Origin: Pseudomonas sp. BCA17
GTDB lineage: Bacteria > Pseudomonadota > Gammaproteobacteria > Pseudomonadales > Pseudomonadaceae
NCBI RefSeq assembly: GCF_004519405.1
Contig: NZ_SGWI01000002.1
Location: 1-64,000, forward strand
Direction: 5' to 3'
Length of the DNA: 64,000 nt
How positions within the stretch are numbered: position 1 is the stretch's first letter; each line of letters begins with the position of its first letter. Both the position numbers and the translations under genes were made by a program. Of the stretch, positions 54,507 to 63,380 are shown one piece after another. The notes beneath the pieces are model-generated. The model saw only the letters and a program-made list of their open reading frames with translations. It searched no databases and was not told where the DNA came from.

Positions 54507-56948
54507 ATGGCCTCGCCAGCCCTCTCACATTTTCTTCCCCGGTTCGGCGTTGCCGCGGCAGTGGCCAGTGCCTTGAGCCTGGCCGGTTGCCAACTCCAGA
54601 GCACCCAGGACACCCTGCCCCCGGCTGCCGGTGTGCAGCCGCTCAAGGGCCTCGCGCAGAATGTGTCGGTACGCCGCAATGCCCAAGGCATGCCGCTGAT
54701 CGAAAGCAACACCTTTCATGACGCGCTGTTCAGCCTAGGCTACGTGCACGCCGGCGACCGCATCACGCAGATGGTCACCTTGCGCCTGCTGGCCCAGGGC
54801 CGTCTGGCGGAAATGTCCGGCCCTGAAGTGCTGGATGTCGACCGTTTCATGCGTGCGGTCAACCTGAAAAAAAGCGCCGGTGAGCTATACAACGCCTCAT
54901 CGCCCCGCCTCAAGCGCTTCTTTGAGGTGTACGCCCGCGGCGTCAACGCCTACCTGTTCCGCTACCGTGACAAGCTGCCGCCGGACCTGGCGCAGACCGG
55001 TTACAAGCCCGAGTACTGGAAGCCGGAAGATTCGGCGCTGTTGTTTTGCCTGCTGAATTTCAGCGAATCGAGCAACCTGCAGGAAGAACTATCGTCCCTG
55101 GTGCTGGCGCAGAAAGTCGGCGTCGACAAGCTGGCCTGGCTCACCCCAAGCGCGCCGGATGAAGCCATTCCGACCGCAGAAGCCGAGAAACTCAAGGGGC
55201 TGAACCTGAGCCAGATCACCGGCCTCGCCGGGTTGGATGCGGTCAGCCAGCAACTGGGCAGCTTGAATGCGCTGGCCGTCACCACATCCAACAACTGGGC
55301 TATCGCCCCCCAGCGCAGCCGCAGCGGCAAAAGTCTGCTGGCAAGCGACCTGGCGGCCCAGCCACAAGCGCCATCGGCTTGGAGCTACGTGCAGATCCGT
55401 GCGCCGAAATACCAGGCCGTGGGCGCCTCGATCGCCGGCCTGCCAACGCTGCTGTCGGGCTTCAACGGCAAAGTCGCGTGGAGCATGAGCGCGGTGAAAG
55501 GCGATACCCAGGACCTGTTCCTGGAGAAGGTCAAACGCCAAGGCAACGCGTTGTACTACGAGAGCAACGGCAAATGGCTGCCCGCAGGCGTGCGCAACGA
55601 AACCTTCTTCGCCAAGGGCCAGCGGCCGATTCGCGAAGTGGTGTATGAAACTCGTCACGGCGCCCTGCTCAACAGCAGCCAGGCGCTCACCAGTGGTTTC
55701 GGGCTGGCCCTGCAGACCGCCGACCTCAAGGACGACAAGAGCCTGGATGCGTTCTTCGACCTGTCTCGTGCACAGAACGCCGGCAAGGCCTCGGATGCCA
55801 CCCGGGAGATTCGCGCCATTGCGCTGAACATGATCTTCGCCGACGCCAGCAATATTGGCTGGCAAGTCACTGGCCGCTTCCCCAACCGTCGCGAAGGCGA
55901 AGGCCTGCTGCCTTCACCGGGCTGGGATGCGCGTTTTGACTGGGACGGCTACGCCGATGCGATGCTGCACCCTTATGATCAAGATCCGCTCCAAGGCTGG
56001 ATCGGCACCGCCAACCAGCGCACCGCGCCCCGCGGCTATGGCATGCAATTGTCCAACTCGTGGGATGCGCCGGAACGCAGCGAGCGCCTGGCGCAACTGG
56101 CCAACGCCGGCAAGCATGACAGCCGCAGCATGATCGCCATGCAGTACGACCAGACCACCACCTTCGCCGCCAAGCTCAAGACCATGTTCCAGGCGCCGGG
56201 CATGGCCCAGCCACTGAAGCAGGCGATTGACGCGCTACCCGTCGCCGAGCGGGCCAAGGCGCGCGAGGCGCTGGATCGCCTGATGGCCTTCGATGGTCGC
56301 CTCACGGCCAGTTCCGCCGACGCGGCGATCTATGAATTGTTCCTGCAGGAAAGCGCCAGGCAGATCTTCCTCGACAAGCTCGGCCCGGAAAACAGTGCCA
56401 CCTGGAAAGCCTTTGTCAGCAATGCCGGCCTGTCTTACTCGGCCACGGCCGATCACTTGCTGGGCCGCGAAGACAGCCCGTTCTGGGATGACACCCGCAC
56501 GCCGCAAAAAGAAGACAAGCCGGCGATTCTCGCCCGCAGCCTCGCCGCCGCGATCAGCAGCGGTGACAGCCTGCTGGGTGGCGATCACAAAGCCTGGCAA
56601 TGGGGCAAGTTGCACAGCACCACATGGAAAAACACCCATGGGCAGGTGATTCGCGGCCCGCTTGCCAGTGGTGGCGACCACAACACCTTGAGTCCGGCGC
56701 CCTACAGCTGGGGACAGGACTTCAACACCACCCAGGTGCCGGCGCTGCGCATGATCGTCGACTTCGGCCAGGCGGAACCGATGATGGGTCAAGGCGGCAT
56801 CGGCCAGTCCGGCAACCCGGCCAGCCCGAACTATGCCAATGGCATCGACGCGTCGCTCAAGGCGCAATACCTGAGCTTCCCGATGCAACCGCAGAATTTT
56901 GACAAGGCCTACGGCAAAACCCGGTTGACCCTCACTCCCGGAAAATAA
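54507..56948 (+). CDS. quiP: N-acyl-homoserine lactone acylase QuiP
   Basis: An Ntn-hydrolase of the penicillin acylase family that cleaves long-chain N-acyl homoserine lactones, 813 residues. A signal segment with lipobox-like LAGC (Cys28) comes first, then the alpha-subunit, a spacer, and the beta-subunit starting at the autocatalytic nucleophile Ser261 in [11 protein letters not shown]. Further on, [15 protein letters not shown] and [16 protein letters not shown] are family features. Size and sequence fit QuiP rather than PvdQ. A LAGC lipobox would make it membrane-tethered, though QuiP is usually considered periplasmic. Confidence 0.88.
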   Translation: MASPALSHFLPRFGVAAAVASALSLAGCQLQSTQDTLPPAAGVQPLKGLAQNVSVRRNAQGMPLIESNTFHDALFSLGYVHAGDRITQMVTLRLLAQGRLAEMSGPEVLDVDRFMRAVNLKKSAGELYNASSPRLKRFFEVYARGVNAYLFRYRDKLPPDLAQTGYKPEYWKPEDSALLFCLLNFSESSNLQEELSSLVLAQKVGVDKLAWLTPSAPDEAIPTAEAEKLKGLNLSQITGLAGLDAVSQQLGSLNALAVTTSNNWAIAPQRSRSGKSLLASDLAAQPQAPSAWSYVQIRAPKYQAVGASIAGLPTLLSGFNGKVAWSMSAVKGDTQDLFLEKVKRQGNALYYESNGKWLPAGVRNETFFAKGQRPIREVVYETRHGALLNSSQALTSGFGLALQTADLKDDKSLDAFFDLSRAQNAGKASDATREIRAIALNMIFADASNIGWQVTGRFPNRREGEGLLPSPGWDARFDWDGYADAMLHPYDQDPLQGWIGTANQRTAPRGYGMQLSNSWDAPERSERLAQLANAGKHDSRSMIAMQYDQTTTFAAKLKTMFQAPGMAQPLKQAIDALPVAERAKAREALDRLMAFDGRLTASSADAAIYELFLQESARQIFLDKLGPENSATWKAFVSNAGLSYSATADHLLGREDSPFWDDTRTPQKEDKPAILARSLAAAISSGDSLLGGDHKAWQWGKLHSTTWKNTHGQVIRGPLASGGDHNTLSPAPYSWGQDFNTTQVPALRMIVDFGQAEPMMGQGGIGQSGNPASPNYANGIDASLKAQYLSFPMQPQNFDKAYGKTRLTLTPGK

Positions 56949-56970
56949 CTGGAATAAACCGGCTCCAACC

Positions 56971-56997
56971 GTGGGAGGGTTTAGAACCCCCTCCCAC
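56971..56997. terminator. Hairpin after quiP
   Basis: Stem gtgggaggg/ccctcccac, 22 bases after the stop codon, with a 9-base loop and no T-run. It resembles single REP units. Confidence 0.5.
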
Positions 56998-57079
56998 CGT
57001 TGGGACGGTCTGCATTTAGATAGAACTTCTGTGCTGCGCCCCGCCTCCTACCTGATAAGCCCATTGCCCCGGCACGTCC

Positions 57080-58084
57080 ATGGACCTTGTCATTGCCCGC
57101 CCCGAAGGTCTCTACTGCCCAGCCGGAGACTTCTATATCGATCCCTGGCGCCCGGTAGAGCGCTCCGTCATCACTCACGCCCACGGCGACCACGCCCGCA
57201 CCGGTAACCAGCATTATCTGGCTGCCGCCCCCGGCGAAGGCATCCTGCGCTCGCGGCTGGGCCAGGACATCAATCTGCAAACCCTCGCCTACGGTGAGCA
57301 ACTGGTGCACCACGGCGTGACCTTGAGTTTCCACCCGGCCGGCCACGTGCTCGGCTCGGCCCAGGTGCGTTTGGAATACCAGGGCGAAGTCTGGGTGGCG
57401 TCCGGCGATTACAAGGTCGAACCCGATGGCACCTGTGCGCCCTTTGAGCCGGTGCGTTGCCACACCTTCATCACCGAATCCACCTTTGGCCTGCCGATCT
57501 ACCGCTGGCAGCCTCAGGCGCAGATTTTTGCCGGGATCAACGATTGGTGGCAGGCCAACATCGCAGCGGGTAAGGCCAGCGTGTTGTTCTGTTACTCCTT
57601 CGGCAAAGCGCAACGCATTCTCCATGGTATCGACGCCGGCATCGGCCCGATCCTCAGCCATGGCGCGGTCGAGCCGTTGAACCGGGTGTACCGCGAGGCC
57701 GGCATCTATATTCCCGAGACCCTGTATGCCGGCGATTTCAAAAAGACCGACCCACTCTTGCGTCAGGCGCTGATCATCGCCCCACCTTCCGCGGGTGGCA
57801 GCAGCTGGATACGCCGCTTCGGCGACTACAGCGATGCGTTCGCCAGCGGCTGGATGCGCCTGCGCGGCACCCGACGGCGGCGGGGTGTCGATCGGGGTTT
57901 TGTGTTGTCGGACCACGCCGACTGGCCCGGCCTGCTATGGGCGATCGAGCAAACCGGTGCCGAACGGGTGATGGTCACCCACGGTTCCGTAGACGTGTTG
58001 GTGCGCCACCTGAGGGAAAAAGGCCTGGACGCCCAAGGTTTCACCACGGAATACGGCGATGACGAAGAAGAGGCCACGGCATGA
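57080..58084 (+). CDS. Ligase-associated DNA exonuclease, metallo-beta-lactamase fold
   Basis: A 334-residue nuclease of the metallo-beta-lactamase/beta-CASP-like DNA-repair group. The metal motif HxHxDH appears as THAHGDHAR (His33, His35, Asp37, His38). FHPAGHVLGSAQVRLEY carries the second His, and FVLSDHADWPGL the last Asp/His. The family is normally found with an ATP-dependent ligase, an Lhr-type helicase and a phosphoesterase. Here only the ligase follows, with an ATGA overlap. Confidence 0.92.
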   Translation: MDLVIARPEGLYCPAGDFYIDPWRPVERSVITHAHGDHARTGNQHYLAAAPGEGILRSRLGQDINLQTLAYGEQLVHHGVTLSFHPAGHVLGSAQVRLEYQGEVWVASGDYKVEPDGTCAPFEPVRCHTFITESTFGLPIYRWQPQAQIFAGINDWWQANIAAGKASVLFCYSFGKAQRILHGIDAGIGPILSHGAVEPLNRVYREAGIYIPETLYAGDFKKTDPLLRQALIIAPPSAGGSSWIRRFGDYSDAFASGWMRLRGTRRRRGVDRGFVLSDHADWPGLLWAIEQTGAERVMVTHGSVDVLVRHLREKGLDAQGFTTEYGDDEEEATA

Positions 58085-59715
58085 AAGCCTTCGCCGAGCT
58101 GTACACCCAACTCGACGCCACCACTTCCAGCAACGCCAAGCTCGCGGCGCTGCAAGCCTATTTTCTGCAGGCGCCACCGGAAGATGCCGCATGGGCCGTG
58201 TACTTTTTATCCGGCGGCCGACCACGGCAACTGGTGCCGACACGCCTGCTACGGGATTTGGCCACGCAAACATCAGGGATCGAGCCCTGGTTATTCGAAG
58301 AGAGCTACCAGTCGGTGGGTGATCTGGCCGAGACGGTGTCCTTGCTGTTACCCGAATACGCTTACAGCTCGCAGGACGGCCTGGCGACATGGCTTGAAGA
58401 CAAGCTCCTGCCGCTGCGCGGCCTGCCACCCCAGGAACTGATGGAGCGCCTGCCTGCACTGTGGGCGCAACTGGATCAACCGAGCTTGATGGTGTGCATC
58501 AAGTTGATCACCGGCAGCTTTCGTGTCGGTGTGTCAAAGCTGCTGGTCACCCGTGCCCTCGCCGCCATGGCCGGCCTGGACAGCAAACGTGTGGCCCAGC
58601 GCCTGGTGGGCTATACCGACTTGTCCAACCGCCCGACGGCCGAAGGCTACCTCAAGCTGATCGCCGCCGAGTCTAGCGATGAACACGCGCAACGGGGCGG
58701 GCAGCCTTATCCGTTTTTTCTCGCCCACGGACTGACGCAACCGCTGGAGCAATTCGACGCGCTGCTCGGCTCGCCCGATGATTGGCAGGTGGAGTGGAAA
58801 TGGGATGGCATCCGCGCGCAGTTGGTCAAGCGTGAGGGCCGGTTATGGATCTGGTCCCGGGGCGAAGAGCTGGTTACCGAGCGTTTTCCCGAGCTCAACA
58901 GCCTGGCTGGCAGCCTGCCGGATGGCACGGTGATCGACGGCGAAATCGTGGTATGGAAGGACACGGTGCAACCCTTTGCCCTGCTGCAACAGCGTATCGG
59001 GCGCAAAACCCTGAGCAAAAAAGTCCTCGAGGACGCGCCGGTCGCCGTCCTCGCCTATGACTTGCTCGAATACCAGGGCCACGACTGGCGCAACCACACC
59101 CAGGCCGAGCGGCGTACCCAACTTGAGCAGGTCATCGCCCAGTGCAACCGCCCCGTACTGTTGCCTTCGCCATTGCTGACGGCCACGTGTTGGACGGAAT
59201 TGGCCAAGCAACGAGAAGACTCTCGCCGCCTCGGGGTGGAAGGCATGATGCTCAAGGCGCGTGACGGTTTGTATGGCGTGGGACGCACCAAGGACATGGG
59301 CGTGTGGTGGAAATGGAAAGTCGACCCGTTCAGCGTCGATGCGGTGTTGATCTACGCCCAGCGCGGCCACGGACGGCGTGCCAGCCTCTACAGCGACTAC
59401 ACCTTTGCGGTGTGGGACGGCCCGCCAGGCACAGAGCGCACGCTGGTGCCATTCGCCAAGGCTTATTCGGGGCTGACCGACGAAGAAATGCGCAAGGTCG
59501 ACGCCATCGTGCGCAAGACCACGGTGGAGAAATTCGGCCCGGTCAGCAGCGTGACGCCCAGCATGGTGTTTGAACTGGGGTTTGAGGGGATCGCCTTGTC
59601 CAAACGGCACAAGAGCGGGATTGCGGTGCGTTTTCCCCGGATGTTGCGGTGGCGGCAGGATAAGTCGGTGGACGAGGCGGACACGCTGGTCACCCTGCAG
59701 GACTTGCTGAGCTGA
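58081..59715 (+). CDS. ATP-dependent DNA ligase
   Basis: A 544-residue ATP-dependent ligase. The N-terminal DNA-binding domain (residues 1-205) is followed by the adenylation domain with motif I VEWKWDGIRAQL, Lys240 being the AMP-attached residue, then EIVVWKD (motif III), GMMLKARDG (motif IV) and KWKVDP (motif V), and an OB domain ending QDLLS. It probably acts in DNA repair alongside the exonuclease, to which it is translationally coupled. It is not the NAD-dependent LigA. Confidence 0.93.
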   Translation: MKAFAELYTQLDATTSSNAKLAALQAYFLQAPPEDAAWAVYFLSGGRPRQLVPTRLLRDLATQTSGIEPWLFEESYQSVGDLAETVSLLLPEYAYSSQDGLATWLEDKLLPLRGLPPQELMERLPALWAQLDQPSLMVCIKLITGSFRVGVSKLLVTRALAAMAGLDSKRVAQRLVGYTDLSNRPTAEGYLKLIAAESSDEHAQRGGQPYPFFLAHGLTQPLEQFDALLGSPDDWQVEWKWDGIRAQLVKREGRLWIWSRGEELVTERFPELNSLAGSLPDGTVIDGEIVVWKDTVQPFALLQQRIGRKTLSKKVLEDAPVAVLAYDLLEYQGHDWRNHTQAERRTQLEQVIAQCNRPVLLPSPLLTATCWTELAKQREDSRRLGVEGMMLKARDGLYGVGRTKDMGVWWKWKVDPFSVDAVLIYAQRGHGRRASLYSDYTFAVWDGPPGTERTLVPFAKAYSGLTDEEMRKVDAIVRKTTVEKFGPVSSVTPSMVFELGFEGIALSKRHKSGIAVRFPRMLRWRQDKSVDEADTLVTLQDLLS

Positions 59716-59756
59716 CAGGCAACCTCAGTTTTTATCTGCACGAGCCTCAAAATGGT

Positions 59757-59774
59757 GCACTGAAAAATCAGTGC
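59757..59774. promoter_or_regulatory. 18-bp dyad upstream of aotJ
   Basis: GCACTGA-AAAA-TCAGTGC is a perfect 7-bp inverted repeat with a 4-base loop, 177 bp before aotJ and 41 bp after the ligase stop. It could be an operator or a weak terminator of the exo-lig operon. A second small palindrome gccc/gggc follows (59772-59785). Confidence 0.5.
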
Positions 59775-59830
59775 CCATTTTCGGGCATCTCCTACACTCA
59801 CAACTCCCCTGTCCTTCCTTTTAAAACGAT

Positions 59831-59854
59831 CATTCGGAACTACATTCGGAACTA
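59831..59854 (+). repeat. Perfect tandem 12-bp repeat upstream of aotJ
   Basis: CATTCGGAACTA occurs twice head to tail with no gap, about 100 bp before the aotJ start. A site resembling half of the ArgR consensus (TGACAC-N8-AA) follows near 59885-59900. Its role is unknown. Confidence 0.6.
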
Positions 59855-59950
59855 TGGTGCAGAAATTGCTACTTGTGATCCGTCTGACACCGTTCAGTAA
59901 CAGTCCTAAACGCGCCACAAGCGCTTATCTTGGTTTCCAGGGAATACATA

Positions 59951-60730
59951 ATGAAAAAAGCATTGCTGACCCTTTCTGCACTGGCTCTGTGCATGGCTGC
60001 AGGTACCGCGCTGGCCAAGGAATACAAGGAATTGCGTTTTGGTGTCGATCCGTCCTACGCGCCATTCGAATCCAAGGCCGCCGACGGCAGCCTGGTGGGC
60101 TTCGATATCGACCTGGGCAATGCGATCTGCGCCGAGCTGAAAGTGAAGTGCAAGTGGGTTGAAAGTGACTTCGACGGCATGATTCCAGGCCTCAACGCCA
60201 ACAAGTTCGACGGCGTGATTTCCTCCATGACAGTGACTGAAGCCCGTGAAAAGGCGATCGACTTCTCCAGTGAACTGTTCTCCGGCCCGACGTCGCTGGT
60301 GTTCAAGAAAGGCGCGAACTACTCCACGCCTGAGTCCCTCAAGGGCAAATCCGTGGGCTACGAGCAAGGCACCATCCAGGAAGCCTACGCCAAGGCGGTA
60401 CTGGACAAAGCCGGTGTCACCACCAAGGCCTACGCCAACCAGGACCAGGTCTACGCTGACCTGACCTCCGGCCGTCTCGACGCGTCGGTGCAAGACATGC
60501 TGCAAGCCGAGCTGGGCTTCCTGAAGTCGCCGGCGGGCGCTGACTACGAAGTCAGCAAGGCCATTGATGACCCACTGCTGCCATCCAAAACTGCGGTCGG
60601 TATCAAAAAAGGTAACAAAGAGCTCAAGGCGCTTCTCGATAAAGGTATCAAAGCGTTACACGATGATGGCACCTACGCCACCATTCAGAAGAAACACTTC
60701 GGCGATCTGAACCTGTACAGCGGTAAATAA
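59951..60730 (+). CDS. aotJ: Arginine/ornithine periplasmic binding protein
   Basis: Binding protein of the Aot arginine/ornithine ABC importer, 259 residues. The signal peptide (MKKALLTLSALALCMAAGTA, cleaved after ALA) is followed by the basic amino-acid binding fold: LRFGVDPSYAPFESK, DIDLGNAICAELKVK (with disulfide Cys), and GVISSMTVTEAREKAIDFS. It is the first gene of aotJQMOP and is followed by a terminator that separates it from the permease genes. The ATG at 59951 is preferred since it starts the signal peptide. Confidence 0.93.
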   Translation: MKKALLTLSALALCMAAGTALAKEYKELRFGVDPSYAPFESKAADGSLVGFDIDLGNAICAELKVKCKWVESDFDGMIPGLNANKFDGVISSMTVTEAREKAIDFSSELFSGPTSLVFKKGANYSTPESLKGKSVGYEQGTIQEAYAKAVLDKAGVTTKAYANQDQVYADLTSGRLDASVQDMLQAELGFLKSPAGADYEVSKAIDDPLLPSKTAVGIKKGNKELKALLDKGIKALHDDGTYATIQKKHFGDLNLYSGK

Positions 60731-60737
60731 CACCCTG

Positions 60738-60768
60738 GCGCCCACCGTTTTCAGGTGGGCGCTTTTTT
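60738..60768 (+). terminator. Terminator/attenuator between aotJ and aotQ
   Basis: Perfect 9-bp stem gcgcccacc/ggtgggcgc (60738-60762), then six T. It lies 8 bases after the aotJ stop, the same design as between braC and braD. Confidence 0.9.
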
Positions 60769-60789
60769 ATCGCCATAGGTCCTGAATTC

Positions 60790-61518
60790 ATGTTTGAAGA
60801 TCTTTTACAAACCCTGGGGCTGAGTGCCTTCAGTTTGAAGGGGTTCGGCCCGCTGTTGCTGCAAGGTACGTGGATGACCGTAAAACTATCGGTCGCCTCC
60901 CTGGCCGTCAGCGTCCTGCTAGGCCTGCTCGGCGCCAGCGCCAAATTGTCCAGCGTGCGCCTGCTGCGCATTCCCGCCCAGCTCTACACCACCCTGATCC
61001 GTGGCGTGCCCGACCTGGTGCTGATGCTGCTGATTTTCTACAGCCTGCAAATCTGGCTGACCGGCTTTACCGACTTCATGGAGTGGGACTACATCGAGAT
61101 CGACCCATTCAGCGCCGGGGTCATCACCCTGGGCTTCATCTACGGTGCCTACTTCACCGAGACCTTTCGTGGCGCGATCCTCGCTGTGCCCCGCGGGCAA
61201 CTGGAAGCGGCGACCGCTTATGGCCTCAAGCGCGGGCAGCGGTTTCGCTACGTGACCTTCCCGCAGATGATGCGCTTTGCCCTGCCGGGCATAGGCAATA
61301 ACTGGATGGTGATGCTCAAGGCCACGGCACTGGTGTCGATCATCGGCCTGGCCGACCTGGTCAAGGCCGCACAGGATGCGGGCAAGAGTACCTATCAACT
61401 GTTCTATTTCCTGGTGCTTGCCGCGTTGATCTACCTGCTGATCACCAGCGCCTCCAACTTCGTCCTGCGTCGGCTTGAACGTCGCTACTCCGCTGGGTCC
61501 CGGGAGGCCGTGCGATGA
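60790..61518 (+). CDS. aotQ: Arginine/ornithine permease AotQ (HisQ-like)
   Basis: Inner-membrane permease of the HisMQ family, 242 residues with five predicted helices. The helix-1 stretch FGPLLLQGTWMTVKLSVASL and the EAA loop PRGQLEAATAYGLKRGQRFR are typical. It forms the channel with AotM. Its stop overlaps the aotM start (ATGA). Confidence 0.93.
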   Translation: MFEDLLQTLGLSAFSLKGFGPLLLQGTWMTVKLSVASLAVSVLLGLLGASAKLSSVRLLRIPAQLYTTLIRGVPDLVLMLLIFYSLQIWLTGFTDFMEWDYIEIDPFSAGVITLGFIYGAYFTETFRGAILAVPRGQLEAATAYGLKRGQRFRYVTFPQMMRFALPGIGNNWMVMLKATALVSIIGLADLVKAAQDAGKSTYQLFYFLVLAALIYLLITSASNFVLRRLERRYSAGSREAVR

Positions 61519-62225
61519 TCGAACTTCTGCAGCAATACTGGCGGCCCTTCCTGTATAGCGACGGCCAGCACATCACTGGGCTTGCGATGACAATGTGGCT
61601 GCTGAGCCTCTCGCTGGTGTTCGGTTTTGTGGTGTCGATCCCGCTGTCCATCGCCCGGGTGTCACGTAAGCGCTGGGTGCGCTGGCCGGTGCAGTTCTAC
61701 ACCTACTTGTTTCGCGGCACACCGCTGTATATCCAGTTGTTGATTTGCTACACCGGCATCTACAGCATCGCCGCCGTGCGGGCACAACCGGTGCTGGATG
61801 CATTCTTTCGCGATGCAATGAACTGCACCATCCTCGCCTTCGCCCTCAACACCTGCGCCTACACCACCGAGATTTTCGCCGGGGCGATCCGCAGCATGGC
61901 GCATGGCGAAGTCGAAGCAGCCAAAGCCTACGGTCTTACCGGCTGGAAGCTTTATACCTACGTGATCATGCCATCGGCCCTGCGTCGCTCGTTGCCGTAT
62001 TACAGCAATGAAGTGATCCTGATGTTGCACTCGACCACGGTGGCCTTCACCGCCACGGTGCCCGATATTCTCAAAGTGGCCCGGGATGCCAACTCGGCCA
62101 CCTACATGACCTTTCAATCGTTTGGTATCGCTGCGCTGATCTACTTGACGGTGACGTTTGCCCTGGTGGGCCTGTTTCGTCTCGCGGAGCGCCGTTGGCT
62201 GGCCTTCCTGGGGCCAAGCCATTAA
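61515..62225 (+). CDS. aotM: Arginine/ornithine permease AotM (HisM-like)
   Basis: Second HisMQ-type permease, 236 residues. Helix regions MTMWLLSLSLVFGFVVSIP and YLFRGTPLYIQLLICYTG, and the EAA loop MAHGEVEAAKAYGLTGWKLY are present. Overlaps aotQ by four bases. The aotO start follows 23 bases after its stop. Confidence 0.93.
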   Translation: MIELLQQYWRPFLYSDGQHITGLAMTMWLLSLSLVFGFVVSIPLSIARVSRKRWVRWPVQFYTYLFRGTPLYIQLLICYTGIYSIAAVRAQPVLDAFFRDAMNCTILAFALNTCAYTTEIFAGAIRSMAHGEVEAAKAYGLTGWKLYTYVIMPSALRRSLPYYSNEVILMLHSTTVAFTATVPDILKVARDANSATYMTFQSFGIAALIYLTVTFALVGLFRLAERRWLAFLGPSH

Positions 62226-62248
62226 GCCGTTTTCATGTAGGAGCAGTC

Positions 62249-63367
62249 ATGCGACATCAGGTACATGATCTGATCGCACCGGTGCCAGGCACGGCGCGAC
62301 AGATTCACAGCTTTCACTTCGGCCCGGATCAGGCTGAAGGCAAGATCTACATCCAGTCATCGCTGCATGCCGATGAACTGCCGGGCATGCTGGTGGCCTG
62401 GCACCTGAAAGCGCGCCTGGCACAGTTGGAGGCGGCCGGCCGCCTGCGCAGCGAGATCGTGCTGGTGCCCATTGCCAACCCGGCAGGCCTGGAACAAGTG
62501 TTGATGGACACTCCGCTGGGCCGCTACGAACTGGAAAGCGGGCAGAACTTCAATCGCCGGTTTGTCGACCTCAGTGAAGAGGTGGGTGACCGGGTCGAGG
62601 ATCTGCTCGGGGACGAGGCGCAGCACAACGTCGACCTGATCCGCACCGCGCTGTTCAACGCGCTCGCCGCGCAGACGGCCGACACACAGCTGCACTCCCA
62701 ACGCCTGGTGCTGCAACGCCTGGCCTGCGATGCCGACATGGTGCTCGACCTGCATTGCGACTTCGAGGCCGTGGCGCACCTGTACACCACACCCGAAGCG
62801 TGGCCGCAGGTGGAGCCGTTGGCGCGCTATCTCGGCTCGGAAGCCAACCTGCTCGCCACCGATTCCGGCGGGCAATCCTTCGATGAATGTTTCACCCTGG
62901 TGTGGTGGCAGTTGCAGCAACGTTTTAGCGAGCGCTTTCCAATTCCCATGGGCAGCTTCTCGGTGACCGTCGAGCTGCGTGGGCAGGGCGACGTCAACCA
63001 CGGCCTGGCGGCCCTCGACTGCCAGGCAATGATTGATTATTTGATTCACTTCGGTGCGATTGAAGGCGACATCGCGCCATTGCCCGAGCTGCCTTACCCG
63101 GCCACCCCGCTGGCGGGCGTGGAGCCTGTGGCCACTCCAGTCGGCGGCTTGCTGGTGTTCACCGCCCTGCCCGGTGAGTACCTGGAAGCCGGGCAGCTGA
63201 TCGCCGAAATCATCGACCCCATTACTGACCGCGTAACACCCGTGCATTGTAAAAGCGCCGGCCTGCTTTACGCCCGTTCGCTACGGCGCATGGCCACTGC
63301 CGGGATGGTAATCAGCCATGTCGCTGGCACAGAGGCCTACCGCAGTGGCTACCTACTTTCGCCTTGA
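62249..63367 (+). CDS. aotO: Succinylglutamate desuccinylase/aspartoacylase-family protein
   Basis: A 372-residue zinc carboxypeptidase-fold enzyme (M14-like AstE/ASPA family). Zinc ligands are likely the His/Glu of [11 protein letters not shown] and His of [13 protein letters not shown], with Asn-Arg substrate contacts in [10 protein letters not shown]. It sits between the permease and ATPase genes, matching aotO in P. aeruginosa, where it is not needed for arginine uptake. Its substrate may be an acylated arginine or related amide (inference). The ATG at 62249 has TAGGAG nine bases upstream. Confidence 0.87.
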   Translation: MRHQVHDLIAPVPGTARQIHSFHFGPDQAEGKIYIQSSLHADELPGMLVAWHLKARLAQLEAAGRLRSEIVLVPIANPAGLEQVLMDTPLGRYELESGQNFNRRFVDLSEEVGDRVEDLLGDEAQHNVDLIRTALFNALAAQTADTQLHSQRLVLQRLACDADMVLDLHCDFEAVAHLYTTPEAWPQVEPLARYLGSEANLLATDSGGQSFDECFTLVWWQLQQRFSERFPIPMGSFSVTVELRGQGDVNHGLAALDCQAMIDYLIHFGAIEGDIAPLPELPYPATPLAGVEPVATPVGGLLVFTALPGEYLEAGQLIAEIIDPITDRVTPVHCKSAGLLYARSLRRMATAGMVISHVAGTEAYRSGYLLSP

Positions 63368-63380
63368 GGATGCACGCTCC

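Noticed and set aside
59757-59774. NtrC binding site upstream of aotJ
   Set aside because: GCAC and GTGC halves are 10 bases apart, longer than in known NtrC sites, and no sigma54 -24/-12 element was seen.
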